From: a virus
IMG/VR virus record: IMGVR_UViG_3300025889_000220
Location: 1 to 44,173 of that record
Reading direction: 5' to 3' (one strand)
Length of the DNA stretch: 44,173 bases
The first letter of the stretch is position 1. Each line of letters starts with the position of its first letter. The translations under genes and the position numbers were made by a program. The notes beneath the pieces are model-generated. The model worked only from the letters and a program-made list of their open reading frames with translations, did no database searches and was not told the origin of the DNA. Shown in pieces: positions 25,376 through 31,790 of this stretch.

Positions 25376-25787
25376 GATGGGGTGGCCCGACCTGCGTATT
25401 GGGGTTCACCAACAGAGTGTCGGCGCTTTAGGAGTGACGCAGGCCGGACCGAAGCACGATTATCGCGGATCACGGCCCTTGGGGCAACGCAATGAACAAA
25501 CTATCTATTTATATAGAGCCAAAATTAAAATAATTATTTTTCATAAAAATAGCCGTAACCGGTGTAACCGCGTAACCTTGGCCTAAAATCCTTTGTATTA
25601 TATACACTTACAGAGTTACATAAGGTAATTAACCAAATGTAACGTAACCAATGTTTGTGTAACCAATAGAGGGCGTTCGGTCCTTAAGGGGGGCTGGCGA
25701 CGTTTTTTGAAAAAATATTTTTCTGGATACATATATATAAAGGCGCTATTTTATGGCAAACTATCTTGTAATAACTGGGGAAATAGT
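25376..25787. other. Non-coding region before terS, possible origin, pac or regulatory site
   Basis: No convincing gene in about 410 bases; the frames present overlap known genes or lack ribosome sites. The left half is mixed composition. From about 25500 it becomes strongly AT-rich (runs such as AAAATTAAAATAATTATTTTT), then carries the GTAACC repeats, then a short G-rich tract (25687-25694) and a T/A-rich promoter-like stretch before the ATG at 25788. Confidence 0.6.
25555..25664 (+). repeat. Cluster of GTAAC(C) iteron-like repeats
   Basis: Same-strand copies lie at 25555-25560, 25564-25569, 25572-25577, 25639-25643 (GTAAC), 25644-25649 and 25659-25664. A GTTAC in the opposite sense is at about 25615. 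Three are spaced 8-9 bp apart. Clusters of short direct repeats next to AT-rich DNA are typical of replication origins or of terminase-recognition sites. Confidence 0.6.
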
Positions 25788-26417
25788 ATGGCCACCAAAT
25801 CAACCTCGAAAATGGTTGCAGTCCAGCCAAAAAAGAAAGTTGGACGACCAAAGGCAACGAAAGCGCAGCCACTGACTCGCAGGCAGGAATTGTTTGTGAA
25901 AGAGCTGGTTTCAAAAGATGGCCAAATAACTATGCGGGAAGCTGCGATCAACGCGGGCTATCCTGCCTCCTCTGCACATACGAGAGCGTATGAACTAACC
26001 AACCCTCACATAAGCCCGCATGTTGTTGCAGCGATTCAAGCTTATCGTGCGGAGCTGGATGAAAAGTTTGGGGTAAACTACCAAAGACACCTGAGAGACT
26101 TGCAAGTCATTAGAGATATGGCTTTGCAAAACGGTGCCTATTCGGCAGCCGTGCAGGCAGAATACCGGCGGGGGCAAGCGCAGGGCGATATTTATGTGAG
26201 TAAAAGCGAAATACGCCATGGCAGCATTGATTCGATGAGCAAAGAAGAAGTGCTGAAGGCGTTGCAGGAGATAAAGCAAACCTATGCCCCGATCACTATC
26301 GACGTTACTCCCGAAGGAGAGAGCAATTCCCAGAACCGCGACAAAGCGCGAAGCCGACTTTTGGCGCACGATGAAGACGGGGATGGAGAAGAGCGACAGG
26401 AATCTAAAGTACACTAG
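25788..26417 (+). CDS. terS: Terminase small subunit
   Basis: Start at ATG 25788 after ACTGGGGAAATAGT; the frame runs further upstream but through AT-rich promoter-like DNA. The 209-residue protein has a basic N-terminus with an AT-hook-like KVGRPKAT (about residues 17-25). A TerS-type HTH follows at about 30-72 (LTRRQELFVKELV, REAAINAGYP, SAHTRAYELTNP), then helical oligomerisation segments and an acidic tail that would contact TerL. It would bind the packaging site and start genome packaging. TerL is almost 4 kb downstream, separated by a cargo block, instead of adjacent. Confidence 0.82.
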   Translation: MATKSTSKMVAVQPKKKVGRPKATKAQPLTRRQELFVKELVSKDGQITMREAAINAGYPASSAHTRAYELTNPHISPHVVAAIQAYRAELDEKFGVNYQRHLRDLQVIRDMALQNGAYSAAVQAEYRRGQAQGDIYVSKSEIRHGSIDSMSKEEVLKALQEIKQTYAPITIDVTPEGESNSQNRDKARSRLLAHDEDGDGEERQESKVH

Positions 26418-26763
26418 GCTAGAAACTTGGGCGATGCCCGGCGTACCGGATGTTTTGATTTGCGATGAGCAAGGGAACTTCCATTTTGTAGAGCTAAAAG
26501 CGACGGCGGGAAATGCCGTTGACTTACGACCGCACCAAGTTGCGTGGTTGACAACGCATGGCCATGCGAGTGTTTGGGTGCTAGTCCGAAAACAAAAAAC
26601 AAAAAATAGTGACCAGAAAATTTTCGTGTTTCCGGGCGCAGCCGCAGTTGATTTGAAAATGGACGGGCTAAAGACCGAGCCCTTGTACAGTGCGGAGGGA
26701 AATTTCGATTGGGGTCAAATCTTGGGCTTGATCTGTCCGATAGACTCGCATATAATCCCATAG
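26284..26763 (+). CDS. VRR-NUC domain nuclease
   Basis: A PD-(D/E)XK-type VRR-NUC protein: KREADFW (E23), MPGVPDVLI (D55), FVELKAT (E69, K71) and a Gln/His after it (RPHQVAWL). In phages such proteins act as structure-specific or Holliday-junction nucleases in recombination and packaging. From ATG 26284 (AGGAG 13 bases upstream) it overlaps terS by 134 bases in another frame. Starting at 26371 or 26383 would lose Glu23, so the long overlap is preferred. The length of 159 residues is within the usual range of stand-alone members. Confidence 0.75.
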   Translation: MPRSLSTLLPKERAIPRTATKREADFWRTMKTGMEKSDRNLKYTRLETWAMPGVPDVLICDEQGNFHFVELKATAGNAVDLRPHQVAWLTTHGHASVWVLVRKQKTKNSDQKIFVFPGAAAVDLKMDGLKTEPLYSAEGNFDWGQILGLICPIDSHIIP

Positions 26764-26787
26764 GCACTTTAACTACGGAGGAAAATT

Positions 26788-26916
26788 ATGGCGTTATTGG
26801 CAAAGCTTTGGGCCCGTATTTTTTACGGATCGGAAGCAATTGAAAATTTTGAACGGAAACAAAGGCGAGCCCGACCGATAAAAAGGCCGCCCATAAAAGC
26901 CCGGCGACGCCGGTAA
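26788..26916 (+). CDS. Tiny very basic protein (42 aa)
   Basis: A near-perfect ACGGAGGA lies seven bases before ATG 26788. The product has a hydrophobic first third (MALLAKLWARIFYG) and an Arg/Lys-rich tail ending ARRRR. It may bind nucleic acid or insert in membrane. It ends just before a terminator, so it closes the terS-nuclease transcript. The call rests on ribosome site, position and composition. Confidence 0.5.
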   Translation: MALLAKLWARIFYGSEAIENFERKQRRARPIKRPPIKARRRR

Positions 26917-26920
26917 AACA

Positions 26921-26946
26921 AAGCCCGCTTGACTGCGGGCTTTTTT
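26921..26946 (+). terminator. Terminator whose loop is a -35 box
   Basis: AAGCCCGC (26921-26928), loop TTGACT (26929-26934), GCGGGCTT (26935-26942), then TTTT. A textbook intrinsic terminator. The six-base loop is itself a good -35 element for the next promoter. Confidence 0.88.
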
Positions 26947-26958
26947 ATGCCTTATGAT
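26929..26958 (+). promoter_or_regulatory. Promoter embedded in the terminator
   Basis: TTGACT (26929-26934, the terminator loop), 18 bases, TATGAT (26953-26958), overlapped by ATGCGAT (26959-26965). It serves the 26995 gene. Confidence 0.6.
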
Positions 26959-26994
26959 ATGCGATAAGTCTTATATCACTACGGAGGGCAAACC

Positions 26995-27738
26995 ATGTTA
27001 AAGACTGTTGAATACAGCCGCGCAACGAAAACCCGCGGCATCGCTGTAACCTATCGCGCCGGGAGCGGAGAAAAATACGCGACTTGCCCGGCATCGTGCA
27101 AAATGAATTGCAGCGGCAAAGGTTCGCAAAAAATCGACGCGGAATATCTGGACGCGCTTTTGGACGCGGTGCCACGCCGGGGCGTCTCTTTTACTTACTC
27201 GCATTTTGAATGGCACCAATGGGCCGACCGATTGGCCGACGGGAAAACCGTTATCAACTACAGCACCGAAAGCTTAACCAAAGCCGCGGCAGCGTCGCGG
27301 GCGGTGCCGACCGTGGTGGTGGTTAGCGAAAAAGATTGGGGCGAATCCAAAACCATGCGGGCCCCATTGTTTGGCCGCACCGACAGCCGGGGCAATTTTG
27401 TTCAATCCGATTCGGTCCGGGTGGTTCGCTGCCCGGCAGAATATCGCGCCGGGTTTAGCTGCGCCGATTGTGGCAACGGCGAACCGTTATGCGCCCGGCT
27501 GGATCGGGATTACATCATTGGATTTTCTGCGCATGGTCCTAGCAAGAAAAAAGCCGCGGACCCGGAGACGCGTGGCGGATGCTATGCCGACGCGGGCAAT
27601 TGCCGGATATGGTGGGACGATACTGCGAACGGCCAGCAATGCGAGACCGACGCGGAAAAGGTCCGCCGGTTTGCGCAAGGTCTCCCGCCGGGCTCAATCA
27701 TCCGGCACCATGTTGCCGGGGATATTGGGGCCGAATAA
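26995..27738 (+). CDS. Cys-rich phage/plasmid accessory protein (DUF7227-like)
   Basis: A 247-residue protein with clustered Cys: CPASCKMNC (about residues 32-40), CPAEY...CADCG...LC (about 144-165), and GGCYADAGNC (about 198-207). The pattern could bind metal. The sequence resembles an uncharacterised family that I recall next to DUF932 genes on phages and plasmids. It has its own promoter and an ACGGAGG ribosome site, and is visibly more GC-rich than the virion genes. Function unknown. Confidence 0.6.
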   Translation: MLKTVEYSRATKTRGIAVTYRAGSGEKYATCPASCKMNCSGKGSQKIDAEYLDALLDAVPRRGVSFTYSHFEWHQWADRLADGKTVINYSTESLTKAAAASRAVPTVVVVSEKDWGESKTMRAPLFGRTDSRGNFVQSDSVRVVRCPAEYRAGFSCADCGNGEPLCARLDRDYIIGFSAHGPSKKKAADPETRGGCYADAGNCRIWWDDTANGQQCETDAEKVRRFAQGLPPGSIIRHHVAGDIGAE

Positions 27739-27755
27739 CTTTTGAAAAAATAAGC

Positions 27756-27786
27756 TTGCAACATATGGGAAATTCTGCGATATTAT
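27756..27786 (+). promoter_or_regulatory. Promoter of the DUF932 gene
   Basis: TTGCAA (27756-27761), then GATATT (27779-27784, spacer 17) or TATTAT (27781-27786, spacer 19). The -10 region contains TGCGATATTAT, a near match to the ATGCGAT motif. The leader ends with ACTACGGAG. Confidence 0.5.
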
Positions 27787-27839
27787 GGGGGCAGGCCGGG
27801 CAATGGTCTGCCCTTAACTTTTAACTACGGAGAAAAATC

Positions 27840-29030
27840 ATGACTTATCAAACAAACGCTTTTGCGCATGGCATTGGAAACAGCACTGTTTCATCGCAAT
27901 GGTTCAGCCGCCCGGACGATCAAAAGTTTTTGACGCTGGACGATATGCTGGCATTTAAGAAAGTGGACGCGCAGCGGATGACAAGCCGCACCGTTGACAC
28001 TCACAAAATCCAAATCATTGGCGAATTGGATCAAGACAACCCCAGCCGGGGAGACTTGCGCATTGAGTATGCCGACGATAATTACCGGGAACACGTGAAC
28101 ACGCCGACCAATTGGAGTTTTGGCCAGCTTTCGCAATTGGCCGGGGCACCGTCGGGCTACCTTCGCGACTTGCCCGCACCATTGGCGGCGGACTGTATCC
28201 AATGGGGTTTGCGCTATAACCGGGGCAAGGAACTGGTGAAAGTTTACGGAAGCCAAACCGATGGCGGAGAACTGCGAGCCGCAACTGGTCCGGACTATGG
28301 CCGCATTTTTGATTGGGAAATCTTGGAACCAATTAAACAATTGGTCGACGCATCGGGCGGACGCTGGAAAGTGCCCGGCATGATGGTCGGGCAATCTAAC
28401 GGGCTGGCCGTATATGATCCCGAAATCCCAGTGAGCATGGAAACGACGACGCTGTTTGCATCCGACCGCGATGTTTTCGTTTTCTTGGTCGACGACCGCA
28501 ACCCCATCGAAGTCGGCAAGCTTGCCAATGGGGAGCCCGATCTAATGTTCCGCGGCTTTTACGCTTGGAACAGTGAAACCGGGAGCAAAACCGCCGGGAT
28601 CGCTGCAATGTATCTCCGCGGCGTTTGCATGAACCGCAACCTTTGGGGCGTCGAGAATTTCCAAGAGATCAAAATTCGGCACACTAAATTCGCGCCGGAT
28701 CGTTTCGCAATGGAAGCCCGCCCGGCTTTGGAAAGCTTCGCGCATGGTGCGACCTCTACATTTATTGAGGGCGTCCAAGCCGCGAAAGCCGCCACCATTG
28801 CCCGGGATGATGAAAGCCGCCTAGACTTTTTGACCAAACGCGCCGGGCTATCTGGACGCATGGCCAAAGCCGCAGCGGCCCGCCACATTGAGGAAGAGGG
28901 CCGCCCGGTTGAATCTGTATGGGATGCCGCGCAAGCGATAACCGCAATCGCCCGGGACATTCCCCATCAAGACGCCCGGATTGAGATCGAACGCAAAGCC
29001 GGGGCGCTGCTTGATAAGGTGGCCGCGTGA
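27840..29030 (+). CDS. DUF932 family protein
   Basis: A 396-residue protein with the family landmarks: an N-terminal segment leading to LDDMLAF, a middle with LAGAPSGYLRDLPAPLAADCIQWGL, GPDYGRIFDWEIL, and GFYAWNSETGSKTAGIAAMYLRGVCMNRNLWG. DUF932 proteins are common on plasmids and phages; their role is not firmly known. Its stop shares one base with the next ATG (TGATG). GC-rich codon use matches the rest of the cargo block and differs from the portal and capsid genes. Confidence 0.8.
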   Translation: MTYQTNAFAHGIGNSTVSSQWFSRPDDQKFLTLDDMLAFKKVDAQRMTSRTVDTHKIQIIGELDQDNPSRGDLRIEYADDNYREHVNTPTNWSFGQLSQLAGAPSGYLRDLPAPLAADCIQWGLRYNRGKELVKVYGSQTDGGELRAATGPDYGRIFDWEILEPIKQLVDASGGRWKVPGMMVGQSNGLAVYDPEIPVSMETTTLFASDRDVFVFLVDDRNPIEVGKLANGEPDLMFRGFYAWNSETGSKTAGIAAMYLRGVCMNRNLWGVENFQEIKIRHTKFAPDRFAMEARPALESFAHGATSTFIEGVQAAKAATIARDDESRLDFLTKRAGLSGRMAKAAAARHIEEEGRPVESVWDAAQAITAIARDIPHQDARIEIERKAGALLDKVAA

Positions 29031-29206
29031 TGGTGTTTCTAAATAAAAACCAGCGGGCCGCACTGGCCCGCGTTTGGAAACGCGACGGGCAGCGGATGAC
29101 CTACCGACAATTCCGCGCCACCGTGCAACCCGGGCCGGACTGCGTTTTGGTCCAATGGTGCGGGATGTGGCTGGGGATTGAACCCGACGGATATACCCAC
29201 TCATAA
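29030..29206 (+). CDS. Small protein coupled to DUF932 (58 aa)
   Basis: Starts ATG at 29030, overlapping the DUF932 stop by one base, and ends TAA at 29204-29206 before a terminator. The sequence has MTYRQFRATVQPGPDCV followed by WCGMWLGIEPDGYTHS. I associate this with small phage and plasmid proteins of unknown role. The one-base coupling and in-frame GC-rich codons support it. Confidence 0.65.
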   Translation: MVFLNKNQRAALARVWKRDGQRMTYRQFRATVQPGPDCVLVQWCGMWLGIEPDGYTHS

Positions 29207-29228
29207 CTGGCCCCGCTGCCGAACCATA

Positions 29229-29256
29229 AACCCCGCCACCGTGCGGGGTTTTTTTT
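29229..29256 (+). terminator. Rho-independent terminator after the DUF932 operon
   Basis: AACCCCGC, six-base loop, GCGGGGTT, then TTTTTT. Closes the DUF932 and 58-residue genes. A new promoter follows within ten bases. Confidence 0.9.
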
Positions 29257-29261
29257 GTGGG

Positions 29262-29291
29262 TTTACTTTTTTAAAAGTTATCGCATATAAT
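29262..29291 (+). promoter_or_regulatory. Promoter of the 29338 gene
   Basis: TTTACT (29262-29267), 18 bases, consensus TATAAT (29286-29291). ATCGCAT (29280-29286) abuts the -10 box. The upstream TTTTTTAAAAGTTATC resembles the palindrome before the lysis cassette. Confidence 0.65.
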
Positions 29292-29337
29292 CGCAGACAC
29301 CGGGCAAGCCGCCCGGCAATTACGGAGAACCGAAACT

Positions 29338-29745
29338 ATGCAAACTTTAAACATCAGACCCAGCGATCTTTTATTGGATCGCGTTTTAAACCCAACCCGC
29401 GACGCTGACATTGGCGGCGCTCGCCCGGCGGACATTATCGAAGCTTGCGGGATTATTCCCGACCTTTTCTTGGCTGGATGCCTTGAAGCGAAAGCCGACC
29501 CGGTAACGCTCGACGCGGTGGCCGATGCAATCGACGAAGCCTACCAGTTCGGCGGCTTTCGTTATCCGTTCGGCGGGACGATAACCGACGCGGGCGTGTA
29601 TCAATCCAGCCACGACGAAGACCCCGACTTGCCACCGTTGGCCCGGTTTACCTTTGAGGGTTTCGAGTGTTTCGTTTACCGGTACGGGATAACCGCAATT
29701 CGCGACCGGGAGACGCGCCAGACCAAAATAGCCCGGCTCGATTAA
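29338..29745 (+). CDS. Accessory protein of unknown function (135 aa)
   Basis: Has its own promoter and an ACGGAG ribosome site, and ends before its own terminator, so it is a single-gene unit. It is acidic with a short helical segment (DAVADAIDEAYQFGGF) and later strands (RFTFEGFECFVYRYGITAIRDRETRQ). GC-rich like the rest of the cargo block. No family recognised. Confidence 0.6.
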   Translation: MQTLNIRPSDLLLDRVLNPTRDADIGGARPADIIEACGIIPDLFLAGCLEAKADPVTLDAVADAIDEAYQFGGFRYPFGGTITDAGVYQSSHDEDPDLPPLARFTFEGFECFVYRYGITAIRDRETRQTKIARLD

Positions 29746-29764
29746 AACCAGCCCGGCCACGATC

Positions 29765-29792
29765 AAAGCCCGCCACGTGCGGGCTTTTTTTT
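29765..29792 (+). terminator. Rho-independent terminator
   Basis: AAAGCCCGC, loop CACGT, GCGGGCTTT, followed by TTTTT. Ends the cargo block genes. Confidence 0.92.
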
Positions 29793-30175
29793 GCGCCGTG
29801 TTTCGCAGTTAAACAAGCCGGGCCCTGCCCCGCGGGCCCAGCCCCAAACTTACCGGGCCGCGGGCGGCTGGCCGGTGGCCGTTATCCCCGGCCCCCGGTG
29901 CCCGGTTCCCGAACCCCAGCCGGTGCCAGTTATCCGCCGCCCGGTGCCGCCGGATCGTGGACGCCGGGCCGCTGGCTGGAAGTTAAAACAAACGCACCGC
30001 GCACCGATGGCCGCGGGCCGTGATCCCAGCCGGTGGAAATTGCCCAGGGTCCCCCGGATATCGGGTCAAGAACCGGGGAACGCGAGCCGAAAACCGACGA
30101 GCAGCGCCCACGCCCCCGGCGCGTGTCACGACGGCTAGGGCCATGTTTCGCGCAAATATTCAGCAGTGAAATAGA
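29793..30175. other. GC-rich non-coding stretch before the terL leader
   Basis: About 380 bases rich in CCGG, GCCCGG and CCCCGG words. Frames exist on the plus strand, but they encode only Pro/Arg-rich text forced by composition, begin at poor starts and lack ribosome sites. I see no tRNA. It may be a packaging or replication site, or a decayed insert. Composition changes sharply to AT-rich at about 30160. Confidence 0.5.
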
Positions 30176-30208
30176 ATGGACTTTAACTGTCTTATATTTG
30201 CGGTTAAA

Positions 30209-30220
30209 ATCGCATATATT
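30209..30220 (+). promoter_or_regulatory. Probable -10 region of the terL promoter
   Basis: ATCGCAT (30209-30215) runs into TATATT (30215-30220), in an AT-rich stretch between GC-rich DNA and the parS-like sites. No good -35 box stands out, so it may need an activator. Confidence 0.4.
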
Positions 30221-30228
30221 ATGGTGTA

Positions 30229-30244
30229 TGTTTCACGTGAAACA
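30229..30244. promoter_or_regulatory. parS-like ParB-binding site 1
   Basis: TGTTTCACGTGAAACA, a perfect 16-bp palindrome identical to the canonical chromosomal parS consensus bound by ParB. It extends to an 18-bp palindrome (30228-30245). It lies in the leader between the likely terL promoter and the terL start. No parA or parB gene is visible in the window, so the host ParB would be the expected ligand. Confidence 0.85.
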
Positions 30245-30252
30245 TCGAATAT

Positions 30253-30268
30253 TGTTCCACGTGGAACA
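30253..30268. promoter_or_regulatory. parS-like ParB-binding site 2
   Basis: TGTTCCACGTGGAACA, also a perfect 16-bp palindrome, differing from site 1 only by the symmetric pair T/A to C/G. The centre is 24 bp from that of site 1. Compensated change on both arms shows selection for symmetry. Confidence 0.85.
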
Positions 30269-30305
30269 TTGAAAACTGCGTGTGAAAAATTAACTAGGGG
30301 CCCCC

Positions 30306-31769
30306 ATGAATGTAGCTAAGAACACGGCACTAGAAGAGAAAAAATTGAAGCTTGAGCTTCGGCTCGCGCAGATCGAAAAGAACGAGAAGTGCCAAAATGA
30401 TTTTCTAACTTTCGTGAAAACGGTTTGGCCTGAATTTATCGCGGGCCGTCATCACAAAATCATTGCTGAAAAGTTAGAGCGCGTGGCAACGGGTGAATTG
30501 AAGCGTGTCATTATCAATATGGCTCCGCGTCACACGAAGTCAGAGTTTGCATCGTTCTTATTTCCTGCTTGGATGATGGGCCGTAATCCGCGGATGAAGA
30601 TCATTCAGGCCACGCACACGACTGAATTGGCGGTGAACTTTGGCCGTAAGACAAAAAATTTGATTGACAGTGACGAATATAAGGTAATTTTCCCAGATGT
30701 TAAGTTGGCTGCTGATAGTAAGGCTTCTGGTCGTTGGGACACTTCTGTTGGGGGGATGTACTACGCCGTTGGTGTTGGATCGAACCTCGCGGGTCGTGGT
30801 GGTGACTTGGTAATCATTGACGATCCTCATTCGGAACAGACGGCGATGTCGAGTTCTGGATTTGATGATGCGTGGGATTGGTACACTGGGGGCCCCCGGC
30901 AACGTCTCCAGCCCGGAGGCAGTATAGTTTTGGTTCAAACTCGCTGGTCTGAGAAGGATATGACCGGTCAGTTAATGCGGGCTATGGCTAAAGACCCGTT
31001 AGCCGATCAGTGGGAAGTCATTGAATTACCTGCAATTTTTGACGATGGGACTCCGTGTTGGCCAGAATTTTGGTCGATTGAAGATTTGACCGCGGTCCGC
31101 GCCTCTATTCCGCCGTCTAAGTGGAACGCGCAGTATCAGCAAAATCCTACGGGTGAAGAGAACGCTATTATCAAGCGTGAGTGGTGGCGTTGTTGGGAGA
31201 AGGAGAAGGTTCCCCAGCTTGAGTATGTGATCCAGAGTTACGATACGGCATTTAGTAAGCGTGAAACGTCAGACTATAGTGCGATTACGACTTGGGGTGT
31301 GTTTTATCCCAATGAGGGCGGGAGTGGTCCGAATTTAATTTTACTGGACAGCAAGAAAGGAAGATGGGATTTTCCTGAATTGAAACAGGTTGCATTAGAA
31401 AGCTATCAATTCTGGGAGCCTGACACTGTTATTATTGAAGCCAAGGCGAGCGGTATGCCGTTGACACATGAATTAAGGAACATGGGGATACCTGTAGTTA
31501 ATTTTACACCTAGTCGGGGTAATGATAAGGTATCCAGAGTACACAGTGTGTCGCCCTTGTTTGAGGCTGGAATGGTTTGGGCCCCCGATTCAAGTTGGGC
31601 AGACGAGATGATAGAGGAGGTTGCTGCGTTTCCGAATGGCGAGCATGACGATTTGGTCGATAGTATGACGCAAGCGTTAATGCGCTATCGTCAAGGAAAT
31701 TTTGTGCAGTTGCCAACTGATGACTGGGAAGATGATGAAAACTCTGTTAAAGTGAGAGCGTATTACTAA
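30306..31769 (+). CDS. terL: Terminase large subunit
   Basis: A 487-residue packaging motor. The ATPase part has a degenerate Walker A, MAPRHTKSEF (residues 72-81), Walker B LVIIDDPH (168-175) and the coupling-type QTRW (211-214). The nuclease part has SYDTAF (D313), IIEAKASG (E378) and HDDLVDS (D448/D449), the three acidic sites of RNase H-like TerL nucleases. It cuts concatemers and pumps DNA into the prohead through the portal. Start ATG 30306 follows AACTAGGGG. The position of terL, 3.9 kb after terS, is unusual. Confidence 0.95.
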   Translation: MNVAKNTALEEKKLKLELRLAQIEKNEKCQNDFLTFVKTVWPEFIAGRHHKIIAEKLERVATGELKRVIINMAPRHTKSEFASFLFPAWMMGRNPRMKIIQATHTTELAVNFGRKTKNLIDSDEYKVIFPDVKLAADSKASGRWDTSVGGMYYAVGVGSNLAGRGGDLVIIDDPHSEQTAMSSSGFDDAWDWYTGGPRQRLQPGGSIVLVQTRWSEKDMTGQLMRAMAKDPLADQWEVIELPAIFDDGTPCWPEFWSIEDLTAVRASIPPSKWNAQYQQNPTGEENAIIKREWWRCWEKEKVPQLEYVIQSYDTAFSKRETSDYSAITTWGVFYPNEGGSGPNLILLDSKKGRWDFPELKQVALESYQFWEPDTVIIEAKASGMPLTHELRNMGIPVVNFTPSRGNDKVSRVHSVSPLFEAGMVWAPDSSWADEMIEEVAAFPNGEHDDLVDSMTQALMRYRQGNFVQLPTDDWEDDENSVKVRAYY

Positions 31770-31790
31770 TTTTAATGGGAAGGTCTGCGC

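Noticed and set aside
24985-25473. Minus-strand 162-codon frame.
   Set aside because: Antisense to a well-supported gene and its terminator, with no ribosome site seen.
25281-25586. A 101-codon frame crossing the strong terminator.
   Set aside because: Overlaps the 24973 gene and the terminator; no ribosome site; reads like random translation.
29667-30138. Plus-strand frames in the GC-rich tract encoding Pro/Arg-rich products.
   Set aside because: Poor start codons, no ribosome site, overlap with a terminator, and composition alone explains the open frames.
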